Positions 18,669 through 28,595 of a stretch of 64,000 nucleotides of DNA are shown one piece after another. Origin of the DNA: Aurantiochytrium sp. KH105 (taxonomy: Eukaryota > Sar > Bigyra > Thraustochytrida > Thraustochytriidae); assembly GCA_003116975.1 (NCBI GenBank), contig BGKB01000023.1, positions 124,001 through 188,000 of the forward strand. The letters are read 5' to 3'. The notes below the pieces were generated by a model. That model had not been told where the DNA came from, made no database searches, and worked only from the letters and a program-made list of their open reading frames with translations. Position numbers and translations under genes: made by a program. The first letter of the stretch is position 1, and every line of letters starts with the position of its first letter.

Positions 18669-19645
18669 TTTTGTCATCGTAGAAGGCTCTGCGGTTTTAC
18701 CTGTATGAAGGACGAAGTTTCAACGTCTGTTAGTCTCTTTCGTCTTGTTCCCATGACTGCGCGCTACGCTTCTCTAGATTTTCATCGCTGGCTGATTGAT
18801 CGCCACAGCAAACGGGGCAAGAAAGTACGCGATTGTAACGGGCTTGATCGCCATCACAATCAAGATTGATCACTCTCAAGGTCCTTTTCGTTGTCCAAGC
18901 TTGGCTTGCGTACTCGTCTCTCTCCCTGCATGTATCGCCTCTTGCGACGTTCGCAGCAATAGCAGCAGCAGCAGCAGCAGCAGCAGCGGCGCCGCCGCCG
19001 GCCGCGTATGCGTGCTACCTACCTTCGACGCTCATGGTCCCGGACGGGTGCGCGCTGGCGCGGCTTTCCTTCGGTGCCGGCCTTGCTGCGAATCCCTCTG
19101 TCTCGCACACCGGCGGGGGCGAGGTCTGCGTTCTCCAGCCGCACGTGCGCAGTCGTCCCGCGGCCTCGGCGCGCTTGCGATCTGCAGCCGCGCGCGGACT
19201 CTGCCGAGTTCGCCTTCGAGGACAGAAAGAAAGAAAGAAAAGAAAGAAAGAAAAGAAAAGAAAGAATGAAAAAAAAAAAAAGGAATAAAAAGAAGGAAAG
19301 AAGCTCGTTTGCTTGCCTGCTTGCCGGCGAGGGCACTCTGCGAGTCCTGCCGCGCCTTGATCTGGCCTCCCCGGGAGGTATAGGAGGCCGTGCCAATGCC
19401 GGCGAAACTAAACTCGCAGCGAGCCCCAGCCAGATTTCCCGGCGCGGCCGCGGCCATAGATATACTCATGTCGAACGAGCAATCGATCGATCAATCGATC
19501 ACCTCGTCTCCAAATCTCCAATCGCGATCGCTCCGCTCGGCTCGGCTGGGCGCGGCTGGGCTCTGCGCGCTCGCACCGGGCCGCCGCGGACCTCGAGGTT
19601 CCCGACTTGCTTGGCGCGTGTGGGCAGGCGGGCTTTGGGGTCGGC
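18669..19645. promoter_or_regulatory. Divergent promoter region between REEP and Naa30
   Basis: This 977-bp region has an (AGC)9 tract (18961-18987), a GAAA-rich run (about 19222-19281) and ATCGATC-type repeats near 19480-19500. Open frames are compositional. Both 5' UTRs and promoters must lie here. Confidence 0.45.
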
Positions 19646-20464
19646 ATGGCGGCGACGGCGAGCGAGCCCATGGCGGCCGCGACCAAGGCCGTGGCGCTGG
19701 GGCCCGAGCCCGCGCGCGCGGACGACGGGCCGCGCACCGTGGGGCGCAGGGGGTCCATCCGGTATGACTACTTTAAGGTGAGTGATTCTCTTTGGCAGCC
19801 TTTGGTTTTTATGGAGCGCAAGAGAAAGAAACAAGTTCATTGCGATGTTTGTGGCAATTTGCGAGACTGACAGACGGACGTCTTTTCTTTCTTTTCGGTC
19901 CCCGGCGCGATGATACAGGACGAGTCGGAGCTGGGGAGCATCATCGCAATGATCGACAAAGATCTTAGCGAGCCGTACTCGATTTACACGTACAGATACT
20001 TTATCCGGGGCTGGCCCAAGTTATGCATTATTGCGTATGACGAGGACCAAGAGGACAAGATGGTCGGCGTCATTGTGTGCAAGGCCGATCATTCCCGTCG
20101 GCAGCGGTATCGTGGGTACATTGCCATGTTAGCGGTTGACACGACACTGCGAAGAAAAAGAATTGGCTCATCGCTCGTAACGCTGGCGATCCGGGAGATG
20201 GTCGCCATTGGATGCGACGAGGCTGTGCTCGAGACGGAAATCACGAACAAGGCAGCGATGCGCTTGTACGAGAATCTCGGTTTTTATCGGGATAAGCGGC
20301 TGTGCAAGTACTATTTAAACGGGGTAGACGCCTTTCGCCTCAAACTTTGGCTCAAGGACGTCAGCGACTGCAGTGATGTCGTCGCGGCGCGCAAGCAGCA
20401 AGAGGAGGCGGCCGCGGCACTTGCCGCTAGCCGGGCGAGTGCTGGTGCTGATGCTCAGACTTGA
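19646..20464 (+). CDS. NAA30: N-alpha-acetyltransferase 30, NatC catalytic subunit
   Basis: The coding exons are 19646..19777 and 19919..20464, giving 225 residues. Exon 1 ends at K after IRYDYFK and exon 2 begins DESELGSI. The product follows the Naa30 pattern: [16 protein letters not shown], then [18 protein letters not shown] with the acetyl-CoA-binding R-x2-x-G-x-G/S loop, and [18 protein letters not shown] and [16 protein letters not shown], which are nearly invariant in the family. NatC acetylates N-terminal Met followed by hydrophobic residues, acting on ribosomes with Naa35 and Naa38. The N-terminal 35 residues are Ala/Arg-rich and variable. A later ATG at 19670 is also possible. The Gln/Ala-rich tail (about 205-225) is species-specific. 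Confidence 0.93.
19778..19918 (+). other. Intron of NAA30
   Basis: This 141-nt GT-AG intron has donor GTGAGT and acceptor ATACAG, phase 0, with TTTTCTTTCTTTTC upstream of the acceptor. Removing it joins the conserved N-terminus to the GNAT domain. Confidence 0.88.
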
Positions 20465-20851
20465 GTCCGAGTCGTGAGCTGAGAGCAATGCTTTTTTTTT
20501 TCTTTTTTTTTAACACGGAGTTCGCGAGTAAAGTACGTGATCGTCTCCTCATAATCGAAGGCCTCCTGGGCATCAGACCCATCCGGCTTTGCCTCGATCG
20601 GCGCGCGGCCGCGGCAGCGTGCGCGCGACCCCGGGGGAGGACGCCGGCCGGGAGCGCGCGGGCGTGCGGGGTGTCCCTGCAAAATTGCTTCGGCCCGGCA
20701 AAGACCTAATCAGCAGCTAATCATCAGGAAGCATCTTAGGGAACAAGCAGGCAGAACCGGGACCTGCGAGCCCCTGAGCGTCCGTGCGGGCCTTGCGGGG
20801 GCGTAGAAGGCGCGACAAGGCCGGTGGGCGAGCCGCATGAGCGGAGTAGAA
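20465..20851. other. 3' flank of NAA30 up to the assembly gap
   Basis: It contains T runs (about 20490-20510), then GC-rich sequence. No gene is recognisable before the gap. Confidence 0.4.
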
Positions 20852-21380
20852 NNNNNNNNNNNNNNNNNNNNNNNNNNNNNNNNNNNNNNNNNNNNNNNNN
20901 NNNNNNNNNNNNNNNNNNNNNNNNNNNNNNNNNNNNNNNNNNNNNNNNNNNNNNNNNNNNNNNNNNNNNNNNNNNNNNNNNNNNNNNNNNNNNNNNNNNN
21001 NNNNNNNNNNNNNNNNNNNNNNNNNNNNNNNNNNNNNNNNNNNNNNNNNNNNNNNNNNNNNNNNNNNNNNNNNNNNNNNNNNNNNNNNNNNNNNNNNNNN
21101 NNNNNNNNNNNNNNNNNNNNNNNNNNNNNNNNNNNNNNNNNNNNNNNNNNNNNNNNNNNNNNNNNNNNNNNNNNNNNNNNNNNNNNNNNNNNNNNNNNNN
21201 NNNNNNNNNNNNNNNNNNNNNNNNNNNNNNNNNNNNNNNNNNNNNNNNNNNNNNNNNNNNNNNNNNNNNNNNNNNNNNNNNNNNNNNNNNNNNNNNNNNN
21301 NNNNNNNNNNNNNNNNNNNNNNNNNNNNNNNNNNNNNNNNNNNNNNNNNNNNNNNNNNNNNNNNNNNNNNNNNNNNNNNN
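20852..21380. other. Assembly gap (529 N)
   Basis: This is an unbroken run of N; nothing can be said of its content or true length. Confidence 0.99.
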
Positions 21381-21832
21381 GACGTTTCTCGCCGGTGGGC
21401 GAACGGTCGACCAACCGATTCGAAAAAAAAATCAAAGCCGGAGGGGTCTAGGTGCCGATTGGCCTTCGCAAAATCATGTATTTCTCTCGTGGACTCCGTG
21501 TTAAAAAAAATAAAATAAAATCAAGAACCTGAAGGATGCAAGCGATCTTTTTAGAAAGGGGTAAACGAAGGTTCGGTTCTTTGAGACAAAGGTGATGATG
21601 ATTATCTCATGTTTTCTTTCATAAATGTTTGCATTTAAACTTTCAACGCCTTTGACAGCAGCGTTTCGAGATCAATGTGAGTGCTGAGATCCTGTATCGC
21701 CGTCCGCCTCTGGCTTGCACTCAAATATGATACTTGTTGGTCAAATGTCTTGTGATTTTAAAAATCGAAAAACTACGTGGCGGCGCTAAGGTCAGGTGGC
21801 GCAGTTCATGCTTGATGGAAACGGTAATGCTT

Positions 21833-21865
<33 letters not shown>

Positions 21866-21919
21866 ATGTGTTTCTTCTTCTCTTCTTCTTTTTGGTTGTT
21901 AATGAGTGTGCTTGTGTCT
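21381..21919. other. 3' region of the SEC14-PH gene with a (CT)n tract
   Basis: This AT-rich flank contains a pure (CT)n/(TC)n run at 21835-21863. The sense of the SEC14-PH transcript would carry (AG)n. No gene is seen. Confidence 0.5.
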
Positions 21920-23941
21920 TCAGAAGAGCTTGAACATTTGCAAGACACGTTTTCGTACGTCCTGCAGCATCGTCTCTTCGTCCGGGGCCTCGCCCTCGCT
22001 GTCTTTGCGTAAGATGCCCATGTCTGCGGCCACGGAGAGAAAGTCGCTCGCAAGACTTGTGAGACCAAAGATCATGGTCGAGTTGGTGCGGCCAAAGGTA
22101 TCCTGCGCTTCCTCGTCGACGTTGCGAACCATGGGGACTTCACCCTGATCCTCCTCGTCGGCACCACGCGAAGCCACGGCCTCTTGCTCGCTTTCCACGG
22201 TGGCAGAGATAGTTGTGAGCCACTCGTCGGCCAACTCCTCGGTGTCGGCACGAAGATAGTAGATGCGACCGGGCATTTGCACAAAGAAACCAGTGCCGGA
22301 CTTGGCCGTCACGTCAGTGGCCGTGACCCTGTAGAGGTCAATGCGGCCCTTGAGTAAGGCCCCGACATTGGTAGGGAGGTCAGTGTAGTAGTAGAGCGCA
22401 TGAGAAGTGAGTACAAAGTAACGACGACGCCAGGAACGGTTAAATGCGCCGCGCTTGTAGAGGAAGCCGGCGCTAATGTGGTTCTCGTTGTGCCTATCGT
22501 TAACGGCTTCAATGTCAATGGCGCAAATATCGTTCTCAGCGGCTGACGTGATTTCGTGGACCCAGCGCTGCGCGAAGGCGGCAACATCGAGTTCGTCGTC
22601 AATGTCGGCAGCATCGAGTCGGAGCTGATAGACGCGATGCGGAGTGTGAATGTCGATGAGCCCATCGTCCGCATTCTCCTCACCAGAGTGCAGGCGCGCC
22701 TCGGCGATCATGTGAAGTTCGATTTTGCCGCGCGGGGTGTGCGAGTCTGCCGTGGGAATCGAGGTAAAGTAGTAGAGCGCAGTGGGCGTGAGCACAAAGT
22801 AGCGACGCCTCCAGGCGGTGTTTACATTGCCCTGCTTGTTGAGCCAGCCTTGCATGATGACCTCGTCCTCGTTATAGACCTCATCGCCCACGTCGACGCT
22901 AAGGTCGACGCCGGTATCAGAGGGAAAGAGACTGGACTTTTTGCGAAAGGTCTTGACATTGCGTCCCTTGGAGAGGCGACCCAGGAGACTGGGTCGACGG
23001 TCGAGCTCTTCGCGCTGCTTGCGGTGAGCGGCGACAGCGGCCGGATCGGCAGGGCACGGGTTGGAGGTGAACGCATGATCCTTGACGTCGGGTTCGTCAA
23101 TGATGCGCTCGACGACTTCTTTTAGCGAGATGGTGTCGCTTTCGCCGCCAAGTTGTTTGGGAATGCTGGCGAGGGGAATGTCCGACTTGGTCATGGCCGG
23201 CAAGTAGGCGCTGCGACCGGCAAGGATGCGGATTTTGGCCTTGACGACGGGGTCGATCCAAGGAGAGATAATGCGCCAAATCATGCGAAAGCTCATGGGG
23301 GCATTGACGATGAAAAGATTCCAGAGACTGTCGGGGTAAAAGTCACCCGATACCTTGAAGATGGGCTGGAGAATGGCGCGCACCTTTGCAGTAAAGTGCT
23401 TTTTGATGGAAAGTCCATTGAGGTCCATGACGTAAATGTACTGGGCGATGCGATATCCCAAACGGTGCGAGATTTCGTGGCGGATGGTAACGAGGGCCTC
23501 GAGGGACTGCGCGCGGTACTGGAGAACGGTGGCCTCATCGTATTTGCTGAGGGCGGAGACCTCGAGTTCTTCAACGCGATCGAGAACGATCCAGTGGCCA
23601 TACTTGTCTTCGCCGCCAATGTACGAGGGCCAGCAGTCGTGGTACTCATCGTGTAGGGGCATGCGCGAGTGCAGGATGTTGTCGATGTTTTCCGTTTTCC
23701 TCCAGTCGTAGATTTCAATGGCCGCGTCGGTCATGTCGCGCACACGCTTTGCGCGGTCCCAGTAGCCGCGGATGAGGTTGAGGCGGTCATCGTGCGGGAG
23801 TTCATCCCAGCACTCGACGCGTCCTTCTTCGCGCAGCGACGCCTTGAGCTGGTCGATGCAATCGAGTTCCTCGGCGCTAAAGATGATGGAGCGCTCTCTC
23901 TTGAGCGAAAACTCGACGTACTTTTCCCACGCGGAGCTCAT
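21920..23941 (-). CDS. SEC14/CRAL-TRIO protein with two C-terminal PH domains
   Basis: The 673-residue protein starts at MSSAWEKYVEF; sequence upstream stays open but is Ala/Arg/Ser low complexity without an ATG. Residues about 85-270 form a CRAL-TRIO lipid-binding fold, with VMDLNGLSIKKHF and LFIVNAPMSFRMIWRIISPW as the characteristic strands and IPKQLGGE at the lid end. Two PH domains follow: about 361-468 (GWLNKQGNVNTAWRRRYFVL) and 489-580 (GFLYKRGAFNRSWRRRYFVL), each with the basic R-R-R-Y-F-V-L strand that holds phosphoinositides. Family knowledge suggests phospholipid exchange or presentation, here probably tethered to phosphoinositide-rich membranes. The acidic tail (about 595-650) is Glu/Asp-rich. 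Whether the C-terminal PH domains target plasma membrane or endosomes cannot be read from sequence. Confidence 0.9.
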   Translation of the reverse strand: MSSAWEKYVEFSLKRERSIIFSAEELDCIDQLKASLREEGRVECWDELPHDDRLNLIRGYWDRAKRVRDMTDAAIEIYDWRKTENIDNILHSRMPLHDEYHDCWPSYIGGEDKYGHWIVLDRVEELEVSALSKYDEATVLQYRAQSLEALVTIRHEISHRLGYRIAQYIYVMDLNGLSIKKHFTAKVRAILQPIFKVSGDFYPDSLWNLFIVNAPMSFRMIWRIISPWIDPVVKAKIRILAGRSAYLPAMTKSDIPLASIPKQLGGESDTISLKEVVERIIDEPDVKDHAFTSNPCPADPAAVAAHRKQREELDRRPSLLGRLSKGRNVKTFRKKSSLFPSDTGVDLSVDVGDEVYNEDEVIMQGWLNKQGNVNTAWRRRYFVLTPTALYYFTSIPTADSHTPRGKIELHMIAEARLHSGEENADDGLIDIHTPHRVYQLRLDAADIDDELDVAAFAQRWVHEITSAAENDICAIDIEAVNDRHNENHISAGFLYKRGAFNRSWRRRYFVLTSHALYYYTDLPTNVGALLKGRIDLYRVTATDVTAKSGTGFFVQMPGRIYYLRADTEELADEWLTTISATVESEQEAVASRGADEEDQGEVPMVRNVDEEAQDTFGRTNSTMIFGLTSLASDFLSVAADMGILRKDSEGEAPDEETMLQDVRKRVLQMFKLF

Positions 23942-24872
23942 TCTTTCCCCTCCTCTCGCCGCGACGAAGCCGGCCTCGGCGCTGGCGCCGGCGTTCTCGC
24001 CCCTCGGCGTGCCGCTTCTCCTCCTCGCGCTTCTCCTCGCGCTTCTCCTCGCTCGCTCGCTCGCTCGCTCGCTCGCTGGCTGCCTGCAGCTGCGCGACTG
24101 TCTCTTGTCTGCTCGTCCCACCTGGCGGGCAGCGTGCGCGCGCCAGGATCGCGCTCTGCTCTGCTCTGCTCTGCTCTGCTCTGCCAGCCAGCTCCTCCTG
24201 CGCCAGCCCGCCCGAGTCGCGCTCGCGCTCGCGCCTGCCCGCCGCCAAGCTTCGCTCGCTGCGCGCTGCTCCGCTCTCTCTCGCCTCCGGTTCTGCCTTC
24301 CCTCGCTCCCTCGCCGCCTCGCGCAGCCCGGGCTCGCGCTGCACGTGCGCGCCCTCGGCACGCGTACTTACCTTCAACCGGCCGAGGAGAGAGGGAGGTG
24401 CGGCGGAAGGCTAACGTGCGGGGGGGGGGGCGGGGGGCGCGCGCGGAGTTTCTGCGGTCTCGAGAGGAACGCTGCGGAGAGCATGCTGCGTTCCGCAGGC
24501 GGGATACCCCCCGGCGACCGGATAGGAAAGGAAGGGGGAAGAGGGGGTAGGGAAGGAGTGAGGCACGCACGTGCAGCGCAGTGGTGCAGAGTGCACCTCG
24601 GGGACCAGATTCGTCTAGCGCATGTCTAAGGCTCATTTCGGGTCGAGCAGCCAGCATTACGACACGCAAGGCAAGGCAAGCAAGCAAGCAAGCCAGCAAG
24701 CAAGCAAGCAAGCAGTATCCTATTCACTACTACGATGGATGATAGAAGGGAAAGATTTCATGTGGGTGATTCGACTCGCTCGTGCATTCATTGAAGCATG
24801 AATCGTGGCGAATGAATTCAACAGTTGTTATACGTATCAGTAAGGACGATAAAGAGCCTTATCCGGTTATAA
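23942..24872. other. 5' flank of the SEC14-PH gene; simple repeats and possible UTR intron donor
   Basis: On the minus strand GTAAGTACG (about 24361-24370) looks like a strong donor, so a 5' UTR intron or an upstream exon may exist; no good acceptor with a polypyrimidine tract is seen before the start. The region holds (GCTC)n (24050-24076), (TCTGC)n (24154-24183), a G run (24420-24430) and (CAAG)n (24664-24713). No independent gene is supported. Confidence 0.45.
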
Positions 24873-25090
24873 CTAGCGGTTGTTCTTGCGCTCTGCAGCT
24901 GCGTCGAAAAATCGATAAAATTGATCGAGCTGCATCTGGTCTGGAGCCCCTTGGCCCGCTGCTGTTGCGGCGACGGCGGCCGGTGCTGGCCCTACTGTTT
25001 GTGCTTGTGCTGCATTGCTATACGGATTGAGATAGGCTGAGGCTTGATTTAGTGCGCCTTGTCTTTGTTGTTGTTGTTGTTGTTGTTGTC

Positions 25091-25121
<31 letters not shown>

Positions 25122-27020
25122 TTGTTGGGGCTGCTGCTCCTGTTGCTCCTGAAGATGCAGTTGGTGCTGCGTGAGATAAAGTTGCAGCTGCTGCTTGTCG
25201 AGCTCGGTAAGGGGTTGCTGCGTGGCGCTGAGTTCACGAATCCCGGGGAGGAGCGCCGCCTCGGGATTCGGCAAGTTTCCCTGGTCCACCTGGCCTGGGA
25301 CCCCGTAAGCCATCGCGGCATGTGCAGCGGCGAGCTGCTCGTGGCTAGCGAGATGTCGAGGGAACACGTAGGGCTGCGAGAAAAAGCCTGGAGGGAGCGC
25401 GTGCTGCAGCGGTCGTTGGTTCTCGTGAGTTGTCTGTGCATTCCGCCGGTGCTCTGCCGCGTTGGAGATGAGCAGCGCGGCGGTCGTCTGCTGCGACGAA
25501 CTTGGGACCATCTCCGTCGCTGTCGTGGTGCTTGCCGACGAAGGAACAGGATTTCTCGAGCTTGCCCTATCGCCGGCGGACGCAGCCGATGATACATTGC
25601 TGCTGCTACTAGAAGCAGCGACGATGTTAGCGCCGGGTGCTGAGGGGGCCATGGCAGCTGATGCTGCGTTAATATTGAAGTTGTTTGGCGTGCCCAGGGA
25701 GCCATGGAGCTGGTGGCTCAGAGCGAGCCAATTCGACGCGTGGGTCGCGTTTTGGTGGTGCTGGCGCTGTAGCAAGGACGAGTTCACCGCTGCCGTCATC
25801 ATGGCGGGAACTGGCTGATACATGGATGGAGTCCTTGGTAAAGCAGAAGCAGACGTGCCGGCGGCAAAGGCTCCTAGAGCACCTGCACTGCCGGCCCCCA
25901 CCCCTGATCCAGTCGAGGATGGATGCAGTGGCGGAGGCTGCCCCGGCGCAACGGGCGTCCGGGCGTCGCCTCTGAGCAAAATGTCCTGGAGCATGGCAGC
26001 GCATCTCTCGACAGCCGTTCGCTGCTCATTGCTGAGTTCTTCGACGTCTGCGGACGATACAGCCTCCAGAACTTTGTGCGCTGTGTCCTCGAGGGTGACG
26101 AGAAGACGGTTCATCTCTTTGGTGAGTGACGGCCGGACGGTGGAGAGGCGCAGCTTGGCATCCTGCGCAACCTCGCTGGAGTTGCTGTGGATTGGTTTGG
26201 GGTCGGTATAGCGAAAGGGAAAGGAGCTGCGCGTTTCGCTGTTGAGCGTGTCGAGCGTTGCGTAATAAAAGGTGCGTCTTGCGTGTTTGAGAATAGTTTC
26301 CACGGACTCTGTACAGAAAAATTCGCAGACAGCTCGGACATCGAGCAGATTCGCCGTGGGCCCTTGGCCGCCGGTGTTGAACTGTTTGTCGATGAGTACG
26401 GCCGCTACATTGAAGACCTCGTCGCCATTGGCTTCGAAGTGGCGCTTGAGCTCTGCGAGAGCCTCCTTGACTTTGGCGTTGTCAGAGTCTTGCAAGCCAA
26501 TGCCGTAGTAGGGGATGAGGCCGCGCATGAGTTTGCGCGCCATGTTGAGACGATCTGTGGAGAGGAATGTGCTGTCTGCGTCGCGGGTCCGCTTCCGACC
26601 GGCGGCAGCAGCAGCGGCAAGGGGTCCAGCTCCAGAAGGGGAGGCTCGACTTGCAGCTGCAGCGGCGGTGGGGGCATACCCCGTTGTGCTGAGGTTGCTG
26701 CATCTTTCTGCGATGGAGGCAATGCTTGACGCGCCAGAGGAACCGGCCCTCTCTGGTTCGCGCAGTCGCGCATGATCGAAAGCTCGTAGTTCTGAGATTG
26801 AGCTGGTGGCGTGACCATGTGGTATTGGTATTGCCGCGGTGGATGATGAAGAAGAAGAAGATGACAAAGAAGAGGAAGACGACAACGACGACGACGACGA
26901 CGAAGAAGAAGAAGAAGAAGTGGGAGGAGGAGTAGAAGACGAGGTATTTTTCGAATTGGGATCGGAGGTTGCAAGGCTGCGCGCGGCCCTGCGCATGGCC
27001 TCATCGTCCCTTTTCTGCAT
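24873..27020 (-). CDS. Ser-, Ala- and Gln-rich protein with an unrecognised core domain
   Basis: The 715-residue protein starts at the ATG of MQKRDDEAM. Poly-Ser (about 29-60) and an Ala-rich stretch precede a compact core (about 150-355). The core includes STDRLNMARKLMRGLIPYYG, AVCEFFCTESVETILKHARR and LLVTLEDTAHKVLEAV; it looks mostly helical and well folded. After it come Ser/Ala-rich low-complexity sequence and a Gln-rich tail (about 615-660). I do not recognise the core. Gln and Ser tracts flanking a folded core are common in transcriptional regulators or condensate-forming proteins, but that is only analogy. The GAA/GAC and GTT repeats on the plus strand code the Ser and Gln runs. It lies downstream of the long (TTTG)n desert. 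Confidence 0.7.
25062..25136 (+). repeat. GTT-rich tract coding polyGln on the minus strand
   Basis: TTG/GTT units with single-base interruptions code a Gln-rich stretch of the Ser/Gln-rich protein. It is probably variable in length. Confidence 0.8.
26843..26928 (+). repeat. GAA/GAC repeats coding poly-Ser on the minus strand
   Basis: Blocks of GAA and GAC on the plus strand read as Ser codons on the minus strand. They make up the poly-Ser of the protein's N-terminus. Confidence 0.75.
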
Positions 27021-27182
27021 CACTCACTGCGCCAGCCAGCCAGCCAGCCAGCCAGACAGCTAGCCAGCCAGCCAGCCAGCCAGCAGGCGTGACGTTGGGT
27101 GGGCGCCGAAGTCTTTCGAGCCGCGTTCACAAAAAGTCCTTTTTTTTTTGGAATTCACTCGTCCTTGCGTGCGCGTCAATCT

Positions 27183-27384
27183 TGTGTTTGTTTGTTTGTT
27201 TGTTTGTTTGTTTGTTTGTTTGTTTGTTTGTTTGTTTGTTTGTTTGTTTGTTTGTTTGTTTGTTTGTTTGTTTGTTTGTTTGTTTGTTTGTTTGTTTGTT
27301 TGTTTGTTTGATTGTTTGATTGTTTGATTGTTTGTTTGCTTGCTTGTTTGCTTGTTTGTTTGCTTGCTTGTTTGTTCACTTGCT
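27183..27384 (+). repeat. (TTTG)n tetranucleotide repeat, about 129 bp pure plus degenerate flank
   Basis: About 32 near-perfect TTTG units (27183-27311) pass into interrupted copies with TTGATTGT and CTTG substitutions. It is the largest microsatellite in the window. Being a tetramer it stays open in more than one frame, giving false proteins rich in Phe/Val/Cys/Leu. Confidence 0.95.
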
Positions 27385-28545
27385 TACAGCAGTACGGAGT
27401 GTCCGCGCGAGAGGGGTCGTCCCGCGTACGCCCGTGCGCGTCGCGGGGACTCCTTTTCTCGCCTGCGCCCCCCCTCCTTCCCCTCTCAGCCTGAACCCAC
27501 CCCGTTCACGAAGGCTCTTTGCCTCTTTGTGCGCGCTCGGCGACCGGCTTGCGTCGGCGTCGTCGCAGCGAGTCCTTCTTTCTCTTTTTGCAGAAAGCCA
27601 AGCAGGCAGGCAGGCAGGCAGACAGGCAGGCAAGCAGGCGCTGCCGCTGGTTCCCTTTTAGCCTCGGTGCCGGCGTTCGCTGTTGCAGCGCAAGGCCGTC
27701 CGGCCTGCCTCCCTTTGCTTCGCTAGCTTGCTGGAGAGCGCGGCCGAAGAAGAAGTAACTATGGAGTACAGAAAAGAAGGGACGGTCCGGGTTGGTTTGG
27801 CCTGCTTGGTTTGGTCGCTCGCTCGAATTGACTCGACTTGAGAATTGAACAACGCAACACCGTATGGTCTCGCCACACACACGCACGCACGCGCGCACGC
27901 ACGAGCACAGAGAAGCTCACAATACAGGTACGTAACGGACGTCTCAAAACCAGCGTGGAGGTGTGTCAGTGCAGCGGCCAGGGATGGCCTACGCGGTGCG
28001 ACGACTCGGTGAGTGGGTCGCTGGAGGGCCAGCTAGCTAGCTGGCTGGTAGCTGGCTGTGGCCGTTTTACTGTCTTTTTCCGGCCTGGCGTAGTTTGGCT
28101 TGGCTGGGCTGCGCTGCTTCCCCGAGTCACTTCCGAATGAGTCGATGTACTTGCTTGCTTGCTTGCTTACTCGCAGTCTCTTGCTTTGCTTGCCTGCTGC
28201 CCTCGCTGCCTCCTGTCGCCTGCGTGCGCTTTGCCGCCGCCTCCGCTTCACACCCACCAAGCTAGCCAAGCTACGGCCGACGCCCCAGCTGCCAACCTCG
28301 CCTTCCTCGACCTTTGTCCTTGTCTTCGCGGCGCCGACCGGCTGCTTCGCTGGCTTCGCTGGCTTCGCCTCGCCTCTCGTGCTGGTCGCGCTCCGATGCC
28401 GGCGCGTCTCGCGCCTCGCAAGCCCGCCCGCTCGACCTCCCTCTTCTCTTGCGAGCTCGCTCGCGGCTGCTACGCGAGGTGTCTCGTCTTATCTTTTCTC
28501 CTCTTGTCCCTTGTCTTTCGCAGCCGCAGAACGGCTTCTTCTTCT

Positions 28546-28546
<1 letters not shown>

Positions 28547-28593
<47 letters not shown>

Positions 28594-28595
28594 TC
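28547..28595 (+). repeat. (TTTC)n microsatellite
   Basis: About 12 TTTC units, uninterrupted, in a pyrimidine-rich context. Confidence 0.9.

Noticed and set aside
27176..27379. Frames over (TTTG)n
   Set aside because: A four-base repeat stays open in several frames; Cys/Leu/Phe/Val repeats are an artefact.
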